Of a stretch of 36,036 nt of DNA, positions 21,563-30,237 are shown in pieces; the stretch's first letter is position 1, and each line of letters starts with the position of its first letter. The translations under genes and the position numbers were made by a program. Source of the DNA: Solidesulfovibrio sp. (GTDB taxonomy: Bacteria > Desulfobacterota > Desulfovibrionia > Desulfovibrionales > Desulfovibrionaceae); contig NZ_JARKOZ010000134.1 in NCBI RefSeq assembly GCF_029978005.1, positions 1 through 36,036 of the forward strand, in the 5' to 3' direction. Under the pieces are notes generated by a model. That model was not told where the DNA came from, did no database searches, and saw nothing but the letters and a program-made list of their open reading frames with translations.

Positions 21563-23197
21563 ATGTCGTGGGTCCAACAGTACCAACCGCTTGGAAGCTA
21601 TGGGCTTTCCGCCCTCGTGGCGGGAATCCCCCTGTACATGCTGTTCTACATGCTGGCCGTCAAACGCATGGCAGGCCACAAGGCCGCCTTCGCCGCCACC
21701 CTGGCGGCCGTCATCCTGGCCATCGTGGCCTGGGGCATGCCCGTGGGCCTCGCTCTTGACGCCACGGTCTACGGCGCGTTCATCGGCCTGTTTCCCATCG
21801 TCTGGATCGTCATCACGGCCATCTGGGTGTACAACATGACCGTCGAGTCCGGCGAGTTCAACATCATCAAGAACTCCCTGGCCCAGATCACCGACGACCG
21901 CCGGCTCCAGGCGATCTTCATCGCCTTCGCGTTCGGCTCCTTCATCGAAGGCACCGCCGGCTTCGGCACGCCCGTGGCCATCACCGCCGCCATGCTGGTG
22001 GGCCTCGGATTCAACCCCCTGTACGCCTCGGGCATCTGCCTCATCGCCAACACCGCGCCGGTGGCCTTCGGCGCCATCGGCATCCCCATCGTCGTCGCCG
22101 CCCAGGTCAGCGGCCTCGACATGATGAAGATCAGCGCCATCTGCGGCCGCCAGCTGCCGTTTTTATCCGTCATCGTGCCCCTGTGGCTGTCGGTGACCAT
22201 GTGCGGCTTCAAGCGCACCATGGAGGTCCTGCCGGCCGTCATCATCGCCGGCGTCTGCTTCGCCGGCTCCCAGTTCCTGGTATCGAACTACGTCGGCCCC
22301 TACCTGCCCGACATCATTTCGGCCGTCGTGACCATCATCGGCCTGGGCGCCTTCCTCAAGGTCTGGAAGCCCAAGAACATCTGGCACTTCCCGGACGAGC
22401 CGCCCGCGTCCCAGCGCGTCGTCGAGTCGGAGTTCTCCGGCGGCGAGATCCTGCGCGCCTGGATGCCCTACATCATCCTGGCCATCATGGTCTTTCTGTG
22501 GGGCATCAAGCCCATCCAGAACGTCCTCAACGCCATTTTCGCCCCGAGCCTCGACTGGCCGGGCCTGCACAACCTGGTCGTCAAGACCGCTCCCATCGTG
22601 GCCAAGGACACCCCCTACGCCGCGCAGTTCAAGTTCAACTTCCTGTCCACTCCGGGTACGGCCATCCTGATCGCCGGCCTGCTTTCCGTCCTGTTCATGC
22701 CCAAGTACGGCTACGACAAGGCCATTCCCTGCCTGTTCCGTACCATCAAGCAGCTGCGCTGGCCCATCGCCACCATCGCCATGATCCTGGGCCTGGCCTA
22801 CATCATGAACTACTCCGGCATGAGCTCGTCCATGGGCCTGGCCTTCACGGCCACGGGCGCGCTGTTCCCGTTCTTCGCCCCGATCCTCGGCTGGCTCGGC
22901 GTGTTCCTGACCGGTTCCGACACCTCGTCCAACGCCCTGTTCGGCTCCCTGCAAAAGACCACCGCCCAGCAGATCGGCGTCAGCCCCGAGCTGTGCGTGG
23001 CCGCCAACTCCTCGGGCGGCGTCACCGGCAAGATGATCTCGCCCCAGTCCATCTCCGTGGCCACCGCCGCTTCCAACATGGTGGGCAAGGAAGGCGACAT
23101 CTTCCGCTTCACCCTGCCCCACTCCCTGGCCATGCTCTGCTTCGTGGCCGTGCTGACCCTGCTTCAGGCCTACGCCCTGAAGTGGATGCTGCCTTAG
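21563..23197 (+). CDS. lldP: L-lactate permease family transporter
   Basis: A 544-residue integral membrane protein. The ATG at 21563 is chosen because AAAGGAG lies 8 bases upstream and MSWVQQYQPLGSYGLSALVA is a typical start for the family; an upstream in-frame start at 21494 lies within a hairpin region. About a dozen hydrophobic helices are visible. Family signatures include AFGSFIEGTAGFGTPVAIT, NTAPVAFGAIGIPI, MNYSGMSSSMGLAF, LTGSDTSSNALFGSLQ and GKMISPQSISVATAA. LctP-type permeases import lactate (and glycolate) with protons. It is encoded between the dehydrogenase genes, so it supplies substrate to both lactate-oxidising systems. In D. vulgaris the permease follows por directly; here it is sixth. 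Confidence 0.95.
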   Translation: MSWVQQYQPLGSYGLSALVAGIPLYMLFYMLAVKRMAGHKAAFAATLAAVILAIVAWGMPVGLALDATVYGAFIGLFPIVWIVITAIWVYNMTVESGEFNIIKNSLAQITDDRRLQAIFIAFAFGSFIEGTAGFGTPVAITAAMLVGLGFNPLYASGICLIANTAPVAFGAIGIPIVVAAQVSGLDMMKISAICGRQLPFLSVIVPLWLSVTMCGFKRTMEVLPAVIIAGVCFAGSQFLVSNYVGPYLPDIISAVVTIIGLGAFLKVWKPKNIWHFPDEPPASQRVVESEFSGGEILRAWMPYIILAIMVFLWGIKPIQNVLNAIFAPSLDWPGLHNLVVKTAPIVAKDTPYAAQFKFNFLSTPGTAILIAGLLSVLFMPKYGYDKAIPCLFRTIKQLRWPIATIAMILGLAYIMNYSGMSSSMGLAFTATGALFPFFAPILGWLGVFLTGSDTSSNALFGSLQKTTAQQIGVSPELCVAANSSGGVTGKMISPQSISVATAASNMVGKEGDIFRFTLPHSLAMLCFVAVLTLLQAYALKWMLP

Positions 23198-23214
23198 CCC
23201 CTCACTCCGAGTCG

Positions 23215-23254
23215 AACGGCCCGGCCCGGCGCATCCCGCGCCGGCCGGGCCGTT
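23215..23254 (+). other. Long GC hairpin between lldP and lutC
   Basis: The left arm begins AACGGCCCGGC at 23215 and the right arm ends GCCGGGCCGTT at 23254. Together they form about 17 base pairs with one bulged C and a loop of about five bases. No T-run follows, and lutC has its own good ribosome site (AAGGAG). It may lower or protect transcripts for the last two operon genes. Confidence 0.6.
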
Positions 23255-23276
23255 CCCGCATCACAAGGAGATCCCC

Positions 23277-23903
23277 ATGTCGACTCCCCCCGCCCTGGTC
23301 GACCGCCTCAAGGAGAAGGCCGGCCTCGTTTCGGCTGTGGTCGCCTCCGTCGCTTCCATGGACGAAGCCATCGCCTACGTGGCCGACGTGTGCGCCAACA
23401 AGGAAGCCTGTCAGATCCTGGCCTCGGGCTGCGACGCCCCCCTGTCGGACACGGCCGAGGCGCTTTGCGAAACGAAACAGCAAAAGATCGTCTGCGCTCC
23501 GGACCTGCCCGAGGAGGACGTGGCCAAGCTGACCGCCTTGTGCCAGGAGCGCGGCATCGCCGTCATCACCAAGGGCATGCGCGGCCGCCTCGGCGGCATC
23601 GACATCGCCGTGACCATGGCCGCGGCGGGCATCGCCGAAACCGGTACCGTGGTCGTGCGCTCCACCGACGAGGAAGTCCGCCTGGCCACCATGATCGCCG
23701 AGACGCACATCGCCCTGTTGCCCGAGAGCGCCATCGTGGCCGACTCCTATGATTTCGAGCCCACGCTCGTCTCCTGGATGGGCGAGCCGAACTACACCGC
23801 CTTCATCACCGGTCCTAGCCGCACCGCCGACATCGAACGCGTGCTGGCGCTTGGCGTGCACGGGCCCCTGGAGATGCACATCCTCATTCTGGAGGGCAAG
23901 TAG
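23277..23903 (+). CDS. lutC: LUD-domain protein of L-lactate oxidation (LutC/LldG-like)
   Basis: A 208-residue LUD (DUF162) protein with AAGGAG 7 bases before its ATG. The family region covers most of the chain, with LGGIDIAVTMAAAGIAETGT and the conserved VADSYDFEP and SRTADIERVLALGVHGP, which ends almost every LutC. LutC works with LutA and LutB as the non-flavin, Fe-S L-lactate dehydrogenase complex first described in Bacillus. Its gene is followed directly, with no gap, by the lutB-like fusion. The homologue in D. vulgaris is DVU3032. No Fe-S motif is present, as expected for this subunit. Confidence 0.93.
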   Translation: MSTPPALVDRLKEKAGLVSAVVASVASMDEAIAYVADVCANKEACQILASGCDAPLSDTAEALCETKQQKIVCAPDLPEEDVAKLTALCQERGIAVITKGMRGRLGGIDIAVTMAAAGIAETGTVVVRSTDEEVRLATMIAETHIALLPESAIVADSYDFEPTLVSWMGEPNYTAFITGPSRTADIERVLALGVHGPLEMHILILEGK

Positions 23904-26060
23904 ATGCAAGACGCCGCCAACCTGAGCGAATACCGCAAGCAGCTGCGCGAGGCGCTGGAGAACGAATTTCAGCGGGAGGCCCTGGACAAGTTCGCCGTGG
24001 CCTACCGCACGTCCCGGGCCAACGCCTTCGCCGGCATCGACGCCCCGGAGCTCATCAACGAGATCGCCGTGGCCAAGGACGAAGCCGTGGACCATCTGAT
24101 GGAGCTCTACGAGGAGTTCAAGCGCCACGCCGAAGCAGCCGGCACCAAGGTCCACCTGGCCGCCACCGCCCGCGAGGCCAACGAGATCATCGCCGCCATC
24201 GCCAAGGAGAACGGGGTCAGGACCATCGTCAAATCCAAGTCCATGACCGCCGAGGAAACGCACCTCAACGACCACCTCGAGGCGCAAGGGCTCGAGGTCA
24301 CGGAAACCGACCTCGGCGAATGGATCATCCAGCTGCGCCACGAAGGCCCCACCCACATGGTCATGCCGGCCATCCACCTCTCCCGCTACCAGGTGGCCGA
24401 CCTCTTCACCGAAGTCACCCGGAAGAAGCAGGACGTGGACATCCAAAAGCTCGTGAAAGTCGCCCGGCGCGAGCTGCGGCCGAAATACTGCCAGGCCGAC
24501 ATGGGCATCTCCGGGGCCAACTTCGCCATCGCCGCCACGGGCAGCATCGGCATCATCACCAACGAGGGCAACGGCCGCCTGACCACCACCCTGCCCCGCG
24601 TCCACGTGGCCCTGGCCGGCATCGACAAACTCGCCCCCACGCTCCACGATGCCCTTCGCATCATCAAGTGCCTGCCCAAAAACGCCACAGGCCAGAACCT
24701 GACTTCCTACGTCACCTGGATCACCGGCGCGGTGCCCTGCGCCGTCGGTCCGGAGGGCAAGAAGGTCCATCACGTGGTCTTCGTGGACAACGGTCGCCTG
24801 GCCATGGCCAAGGATCCGCTGTTCAAGCAGGCCCTGCGCTGCATCCGCTGCGGCGCCTGCGCCAACGTCTGCCCCATCTACCGCCTGGTCGGCGGCCACA
24901 AGTACGGTCACGTCTACATCGGGGCCATCGGCCTGGTCGCCACCTACTTCTTCCACGGCCGGGACAAGGCGAAAAACCTGGTGCAGAACTGCCTCAACTG
25001 CGGCGCCTGCAAGGCCGTGTGCGCCGCCGGCATCGACCTGCCGACCATGATCAAGGAGGTCCATGCCCGCATCCAGGACGAGGAAGGCCATCCGCTGTAT
25101 TCCTCGGCCGCCGGCATGGTGCTCAAAAACCGCACGCTCTTCCACACCATGCTCAAGTCCGCCCGGGTCATGCAGAAGCCCGTGGCCGGCGGCGGCTACC
25201 TGCGCCACCTGCCCATGTTCCTGTTCAAGGACCACGACTTCCGCGCCTTGCCCGCCATCGCCGACGAGGCCTTCCGCGACCGCTGGGAAAAGATCCGGCC
25301 GCGCGTGGCCAAGGCCGACATCAAGGTGGCGCTGTTCTCGGGCTGCGTGCAGGACTTCGTCTACCCCGAGCAGATGGAGGCGGCCGTGGCCGTCATCGCG
25401 AGCAAGCCCGGCGTGGCCATGGAATACCCCATGGGCCAGTCCTGCTGCGGGTTGCCGCTCATGATGATGGGCGAGAAAAAGGCCGGCCGGGAGCTGGCCG
25501 CCCACAACATGAACGCCATCGACGCCGCCGGGTTCGACTACATCGTCACCCTGTGCGCCTCCTGCGCCTCCTATCTCAAGCACGGCTACCAGCGGCTGTT
25601 CGCGGACGATCCGGCCATGGCCTACAAGGCGGCCCAGTTCGCCCACCGGGTCATGGACTTCAGCTCCTTCGTCCATGACGTGCTGGGCATGGACCAGGAA
25701 GCCTTCACCGGGCCGTCCAAGGACGTCACCTACCACGCGCCCTGCCACCTGTGCCGGGGATTGGGCGTGACCGAGGCCCCGCGCGAGCTTTTGCGCGACG
25801 CCGGGCTCAACTACCTGCCGGCTGCGGAAGAGGACGTGTGCTGCGGCTTCGGCGGCACCTTCTCGGTCAAGTTCCCGGAGTTGTCCAAGGAGCTCTTGCA
25901 CAAGAAGATCAACAACCTCAAGGCCACCGGTGCCACGGCCATGGCCACGGACTGCCCGGGCTGCATCATGCAGATCCGCGGCGGCTTCGAGCATGAGGGC
26001 ACGACCTTCGAGGTCCGCCACGTGGCCGAATACCTGGCGGCGCGACTGAAGCGCGGCTAG
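23904..26060 (+). CDS. Fe-S L-lactate dehydrogenase subunit, LutB-LutA-like fusion
   Basis: The 718-residue protein starts immediately after the lutC stop; GGAGG in the end of lutC is its ribosome site. Residues 1-300 are a LUD domain (region NEGNGRLTTTLPRVHVALAG). Two 4Fe-4S motifs follow: Cys313, 316, 319, 323 (CIRCGACANVCP) and Cys363, 366, 369, 373 (CLNCGACKAVC). The C-terminal third adds two CCG domains (GQSCCGLPLMMMGE; APCHLCRGLGV with VCCGFGGTFSVKF and DCPGCIMQIRGGF). LutB proteins are about 475 residues and LutA about 240, so this looks like both in one chain. With LutC it should oxidise L-lactate to pyruvate. The last gene of the operon, it is followed by a strong terminator; the D. 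vulgaris counterpart is DVU3033. Confidence 0.93.
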   Translation: MQDAANLSEYRKQLREALENEFQREALDKFAVAYRTSRANAFAGIDAPELINEIAVAKDEAVDHLMELYEEFKRHAEAAGTKVHLAATAREANEIIAAIAKENGVRTIVKSKSMTAEETHLNDHLEAQGLEVTETDLGEWIIQLRHEGPTHMVMPAIHLSRYQVADLFTEVTRKKQDVDIQKLVKVARRELRPKYCQADMGISGANFAIAATGSIGIITNEGNGRLTTTLPRVHVALAGIDKLAPTLHDALRIIKCLPKNATGQNLTSYVTWITGAVPCAVGPEGKKVHHVVFVDNGRLAMAKDPLFKQALRCIRCGACANVCPIYRLVGGHKYGHVYIGAIGLVATYFFHGRDKAKNLVQNCLNCGACKAVCAAGIDLPTMIKEVHARIQDEEGHPLYSSAAGMVLKNRTLFHTMLKSARVMQKPVAGGGYLRHLPMFLFKDHDFRALPAIADEAFRDRWEKIRPRVAKADIKVALFSGCVQDFVYPEQMEAAVAVIASKPGVAMEYPMGQSCCGLPLMMMGEKKAGRELAAHNMNAIDAAGFDYIVTLCASCASYLKHGYQRLFADDPAMAYKAAQFAHRVMDFSSFVHDVLGMDQEAFTGPSKDVTYHAPCHLCRGLGVTEAPRELLRDAGLNYLPAAEEDVCCGFGGTFSVKFPELSKELLHKKINNLKATGATAMATDCPGCIMQIRGGFEHEGTTFEVRHVAEYLAARLKRG

Positions 26061-26087
26061 GCCCGCGTCGGCCGATCACGCATTGGC

Positions 26088-26124
26088 AAAGGCCGCGGCT
26101 TCGGTCGCGGCCTTTCCATTTTTT
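26088..26124 (+). terminator. Intrinsic terminator of the lactate/pyruvate operon
   Basis: AAAGGCCGCG (26088-26097) and CGCGGCCTTT (26106-26115) form a perfect 10-bp stem with an 8-base loop, followed by six T bases (26119-26124). It lies 27 bases after the last operon gene. Confidence 0.93.
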
Positions 26125-26204
26125 CATGGGCCGCCCTTGTGCGGCCCTTGTCCCCACCGCTTGCCGGCGGTACAAGACCGCACGATCCCCCTTACGGAGG
26201 TCCC

Positions 26205-27098
26205 ATGCCCACCCACGCCTCTCCCGCGCGACGCCTTGCCCCCTGCCTTGCGGCCTTCGGCTGCCTGGTCCTTTTCGCCCTGGCCGGCTGCTCCGGCGAC
26301 AACATGCGCGCCAACCTGGCCGTGTTGCAGCAAAAGCAGCAGCTCATCGCCGGCATCCGGGCCGGCCTGCTCATGGCTGTGGACCAGGAGAAAAACGCCC
26401 TGCTCTCGCCGAGCCAGACCGAGGCCAGGCAGTTCCTGGACAAGGCCAAGGACGGCATGGCCGGGGTGAAGCAGGACATGGGCAAGCTGACCCAGCTCGT
26501 GGAGGAGACGGACAACGCCAAGGAAACCGCCGCCCTTCGCGCCGTGGCCGAGGATTTCCAGGACATGGCCAGCCTGGACGCCAGCCTGCGGGGACTGGCC
26601 GGGCGCAACACCAACCTGCGCGCCGCCCAGCTGTCGCGCACCGAGGCGGCCCTGGCCGTGAGCCGGCTGCAGCAGGCGCTGACCCCGGCCATCGACGCCG
26701 ACGACTGCCAGGCCGGACGGGACGCCCTGCGCGTCGTCACGGCGGCGCTTTCCGTGCTGTCCCTGCACGCGCAGCACATCGACGAGAAGACGGTCGCCGG
26801 CATGGACTCCCTGGAAGCGGCCATGAACCGGCAAAACGCGCGGGCGCAAGGGGCGTTCGAAAGGCTGTCGGCCCTTTCCGTCCCCACGATCGCCGCCGCC
26901 CTGCCGACGGCCCGAGCGGCCTACGAAGACTTCTGGCGGGTGACGCGCGAAGTGCTCGTCCTGTCGCGCGAGAACACCAACATCGAGGCCGTGGCCCTGT
27001 CCATGGGCAAGAAGCGTCTGGTCACGGCGAAGGCCCTGGCCGACCTCGACGCCTTGCAGAACGTGGTGGCGGAAAAGGAATTCACGGCCACGCGCTAG
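26205..27098 (+). CDS. Lipoprotein resembling a chemoreceptor four-helix sensor domain
   Basis: A 297-residue protein starting at 26205 (GGAGG five bases upstream). A signal sequence ends in the lipobox LAGC with Cys29, followed by Ser-Gly, predicting a membrane-anchored lipoprotein exposed outside the inner membrane. The rest is almost entirely helical and Ala/Leu/Gln-rich. Segments such as DQEKNALLSPSQTEARQFLD and SRENTNIEAVALSMGKKRL resemble the periplasmic four-helix-bundle ligand domains of Desulfovibrio chemoreceptors, but there is no second membrane helix, HAMP or signalling domain. It could be a binding or accessory component for a chemoreceptor, or an independent sensor. I do not know its ligand. 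It follows the operon terminator and probably has its own promoter. Confidence 0.8.
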   Translation: MPTHASPARRLAPCLAAFGCLVLFALAGCSGDNMRANLAVLQQKQQLIAGIRAGLLMAVDQEKNALLSPSQTEARQFLDKAKDGMAGVKQDMGKLTQLVEETDNAKETAALRAVAEDFQDMASLDASLRGLAGRNTNLRAAQLSRTEAALAVSRLQQALTPAIDADDCQAGRDALRVVTAALSVLSLHAQHIDEKTVAGMDSLEAAMNRQNARAQGAFERLSALSVPTIAAALPTARAAYEDFWRVTREVLVLSRENTNIEAVALSMGKKRLVTAKALADLDALQNVVAEKEFTATR

Positions 27099-27182
27099 CG
27101 CCGCCCACGATGCCGCGCCCGCCGGCCAATGGCCATGGACGTGAGCGACGCCGGGCGCATTGCAAGGCCCATGAAAACACGT

Positions 27183-27890
27183 TCAGCCCCGTGGAGCCTC
27201 GCTTTTGGGGCACGAAGCGCGCAGGTGGCACATGGCGCAGCCGCCGGCGTAGGGGGCGTGGGTCATGACGGCGTACTGCACGCTGACGCTGCCGGCGTCG
27301 TTCCAGACGAGCCCCAGATGCTCCAGGCGGCGCTTGAGGTCTCGGTCCGGCGTCGGCAGGGGCGCGCACGAACCGGCCTCGATCTCCGGAACGTACTGGG
27401 CCGCCGCGCCCATGACCATGGACACGGCCAGGTTGTGCAGGGCGAAGCCTTCGGAAGGCGACCGAGTCCAGGCCTCTTCCACCAGCCCCTCGGCCGCCGG
27501 CTCCAGGAAGAACAACACCACGCCGCGCCGCGAGCCCGGGGCGGCGAACCGGTAGCCCTTGAGGTGCTCCCTGAACGTCTCCCAGTGGTCGAGGCACAGG
27601 TCGCACTGGGCCTGTTCCACCTTGGCCGCTCCGGAAACCTTCAGGAACAAAAAAAGATCGAACTCAGGATTGGGAGAGAGCTTCTCCACGCGCAGCTTGC
27701 CCAAAAACGCCTCCAGCGATGAATTCGACCGTCTGTATCCCAGGCAGCGGCCGATCTCAAGCCCGGCTCCGGCTTCGCGCACGCGCCGCGCCTTGTCCCA
27801 AGGACAATCCCTCGTCAGGACGTTTGCCTGCCTCGTGAACATGTTTCCACTAAAGCCACGAAATATCGTCGACCGATATTGTTCCTCCAT
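27183..27890 (-). CDS. Hypothetical protein with Cys clusters
   Basis: A 235-residue protein that I do not recognise. It has no signal peptide or clear membrane helix. Two cysteine groups stand out: QCDLCLDHWE near residue 95 and a C-terminal GGCAMCHLRASCPKS, which could bind a metal or Fe-S cluster. Central segments are hydrophobic (RRGVVLFFLEP and LHNLAVSMVMGAAAQYV). The start is uncertain: the ATG at 27890 has no good ribosome site, and a second ATG at 27842 would place the 19-bp palindrome at 27862-27880 in its leader. It is divergent from the chemoreceptor gene at 28172. Base composition is more AT-rich near its start than at its end. Confidence 0.6.
   Translation of the reverse strand: MEEQYRSTIFRGFSGNMFTRQANVLTRDCPWDKARRVREAGAGLEIGRCLGYRRSNSSLEAFLGKLRVEKLSPNPEFDLFLFLKVSGAAKVEQAQCDLCLDHWETFREHLKGYRFAAPGSRRGVVLFFLEPAAEGLVEEAWTRSPSEGFALHNLAVSMVMGAAAQYVPEIEAGSCAPLPTPDRDLKRRLEHLGLVWNDAGSVSVQYAVMTHAPYAGGCAMCHLRASCPKSEAPRG
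27862..27880. promoter_or_regulatory. 19-bp near-perfect palindrome (possible operator)
   Basis: AATATCG-TCGAC-CGATATT has perfect 7-bp arms around a 5-bp centre. It lies at the 5' end of the divergent hypothetical gene and about 290 bp before the chemoreceptor. A dimeric regulator could bind here; none is identified. Confidence 0.4.
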
Positions 27891-28171
27891 TTCAGGCCAA
27901 AGATGTCATGCTTGATATTTCATCGTGCAGCAAACAAATACTGCCGCCTGGACTTGCTTTTTTTCTTTCTCCGGAATAATAATAGCGAGGTTTCTTTTCC
28001 CGCCTGGTTCCTTGCCGTATCCATGGCGACCGTGCAGTGAGTCGTACACAGCATACTGTTGTACTTTTTGCTGAATGTCCCAATATGGATGACGCGCTTC
28101 TGTTTCCTCCGATGTCCGGTCTGCCGCCCGAAACAATGCGCCATATCCGCAAGGAAACACCAGGAGGCACC

Positions 28172-29980
28172 ATGTTCTTGAAAATGCGACTTTCCACAAA
28201 GCTCGTCTGCGCCTTCGGACTTCTCATCGTCATTCAAATCACTGGAATCGTCACAGCACTTATGCTTCTGGGAAGCATTAATACCAGCGTCGATGATCTC
28301 AACACGAATTGGCTGCCTAGCATAGATTCCATATCGATAGTTGACCATGAATTGCAAACCCTGCGCAGGTGGGAAATCCTGCATGTGCTTTCCACAAACG
28401 ACGACGACATACGCACCTACGACAAGATGATCGTTGACAAGAAGACAGACTTAAGCAGGGCGCTAAGCAAATATGAATCCTTGATCAGCTCGACAGAGGA
28501 AAGAAATATTTACAATACGTTTCAATCAAATCTCAATAAATACTATACAGTTTCTAACAAGCTCCTCGAACTGTCCAGAAAAAACGACACCGAGAATGCG
28601 AAAAAGCTGACGGAAGGTGAGTCGCGTCAAACATTCAATGAGGCCATGGACAAGCTGAAGCAGCTTGTGGAACTCAACAAGAAAGGTGGTGCCGATTCCG
28701 CCGTCGCCGCCAACAATGACTACCAGCGGGGCCGTGTCATCCTCATCGGCCTCCTTGTCGTCGCCACGCTCCTCGGCGTGATCGTATGCCTCGCCATTCT
28801 GCGCGGCGTGGCCAACCAACTCGGCGAGGACCCGGGTTACCTGCACGACGTGGCCAGCCGCATCGCCGGCGGCGAGATGGATATCCGCTTCAAAGAGCAC
28901 AAGGGCGAGGGCGGCGTGTTCGCCGTGCTCAAGCAGATGGTGGCCAACCTCAAGCTCAAGATCGACGAGGCGGACAGGAAAAGCGCCGAGGCCGCCGACG
29001 AGGCCGCCAAGGCCAACAAGGCGACCGAAGCCGCGGAAGCCGCCCGCCTGGCCGCCGAAAACGCCAAGACCGAAGGCATGCTCCAGGCCGCCGACCGCCT
29101 CTCCTCCGTGGTGCACATCGTTTCCTCGGCCTCCGAGGAACTCTCGGCCCAGATCGAACAGACGAACCAGGGTGCGGACCAGCAGTCCCGCCGTCTGTCC
29201 GAGACGGCCACGGCCATGGAAGAAATGAACGCCACCGTGCTGGAAGTGGCCCAGAACGCCTCCCAGGCCGCCGACACCTCGGCCAAGGCCCGGTCCAAGG
29301 CCGTGGAAGGCTCCGAGGCCGTGGGGCGGGTCGTTTCCTTCATGGAGCGCGTCAACGAAAATTCGCGCCAGTCCCTGGAGGACATGGGCATGCTCGGCAA
29401 GCAGGCCGAGAACATCGGGCAGATTCTCAACGTCATCTCCGACATCGCCGACCAGACGAATCTTTTGGCCTTGAACGCCGCCATCGAGGCGGCCCGGGCC
29501 GGCGAGGCCGGGCGCGGCTTCGCCGTGGTGGCCGACGAAGTCAGAAAGCTCGCCGAAAAGACCATGACCGCCACCAAGGAAGTCGGCGACGCCATACGCG
29601 GCATCCAGTCCGGGGCGCGCAAGAACTACGACAACGTGGAACAGTCCGTGACCGCCGTGGGCGAGGCGGCCTCCCTGGCCGCCGCCTCCGGCGACATCCT
29701 GCGGGAGATCGTCGATCTCGTGGACACCTCCGCCGACCAGGTCCGCTCCATCGCCACGGCCTCGGAACAGCAGTCCGCCTCCAGCGAGGAGATCAACCGC
29801 TCCGTGGAGGAGGTCAACCGCATCGCGGCCGAGACCATGGACGCCCTGCGTCAAGCGGCCCAGGCCGTGACCGACCTGGCCCAGCAGGCCCAGGAACTTT
29901 CCAGCATGGTCCAGGAGATGCAAGGGTCCGGAAGCACGACCTCCCTTGGCGGAGGCAGACGTCCGCGCGCCTTGACCTGA
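28172..29980 (+). CDS. Methyl-accepting chemotaxis protein with AT-rich sensor half
   Basis: The 602-residue receptor starts at 28172 (CAGGAGG six bases upstream; upstream in-frame ATGs lack such a site). Transmembrane helix 1 is residues 11-34. The periplasmic part (35-185) is a four-helix-bundle-like domain including [20 protein letters not shown]. Helix 2 is 188-210, HAMP about 211-265, and an Ala/Glu-rich coiled coil follows. The signalling domain has the tip [20 protein letters not shown] and [18 protein letters not shown]. It senses an unknown ligand and controls CheA. The coding sequence for residues 1 to about 165 is much more AT-rich than the remainder, which matches the genome; this suggests a sensor domain acquired by recombination. 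Confidence 0.94.
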   Translation: MFLKMRLSTKLVCAFGLLIVIQITGIVTALMLLGSINTSVDDLNTNWLPSIDSISIVDHELQTLRRWEILHVLSTNDDDIRTYDKMIVDKKTDLSRALSKYESLISSTEERNIYNTFQSNLNKYYTVSNKLLELSRKNDTENAKKLTEGESRQTFNEAMDKLKQLVELNKKGGADSAVAANNDYQRGRVILIGLLVVATLLGVIVCLAILRGVANQLGEDPGYLHDVASRIAGGEMDIRFKEHKGEGGVFAVLKQMVANLKLKIDEADRKSAEAADEAAKANKATEAAEAARLAAENAKTEGMLQAADRLSSVVHIVSSASEELSAQIEQTNQGADQQSRRLSETATAMEEMNATVLEVAQNASQAADTSAKARSKAVEGSEAVGRVVSFMERVNENSRQSLEDMGMLGKQAENIGQILNVISDIADQTNLLALNAAIEAARAGEAGRGFAVVADEVRKLAEKTMTATKEVGDAIRGIQSGARKNYDNVEQSVTAVGEAASLAAASGDILREIVDLVDTSADQVRSIATASEQQSASSEEINRSVEEVNRIAAETMDALRQAAQAVTDLAQQAQELSSMVQEMQGSGSTTSLGGGRRPRALT

Positions 29981-30237
29981 TTCTCCAGGTCTTCCCGTCC
30001 CGCCGGCCGACCGCGCGCCGGCCGACGGATCTCTTGCGGGGAAGGCGGCCGGTTCGCGCCAAAAGCGTTTTCCGGATGACAAGGCCGGCCGGCCTGTGTA
30101 TATGCTGCCGCAACGGTCTCCCGCGTGCCTCGCAAAATCGGGCTGACCGTGAAACGCCAATGGACCGGCCACCTATCGCATTCTGCGCGGCCCCGATATC
30201 CCCCTCACTCCACACATTCCCCTTCACAGGAGACGCC

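Noticed and set aside
18251-21679. 1142-codon minus-strand open frame opposite the synthetase and DRTGG genes
   Set aside because: Same artefact of high third-position GC on the coding strand.
23202-26021. 939-codon minus-strand open frame opposite lutC and the lutB-like gene
   Set aside because: Shadow of two clear genes; no motif.
27851-27879. Possible sigma28 promoter (TAAA ... CCGATA) before the chemoreceptor
   Set aside because: Spacing is about two bases too long, it lies some 290 bp before the gene, and the CCGATA is part of the palindrome.
28786-30237. Upstream extension of the sulfite reductase frame
   Set aside because: Out-of-frame reading of the chemoreceptor; the ATG at 30238 has a ribosome site and gives the normal family length.
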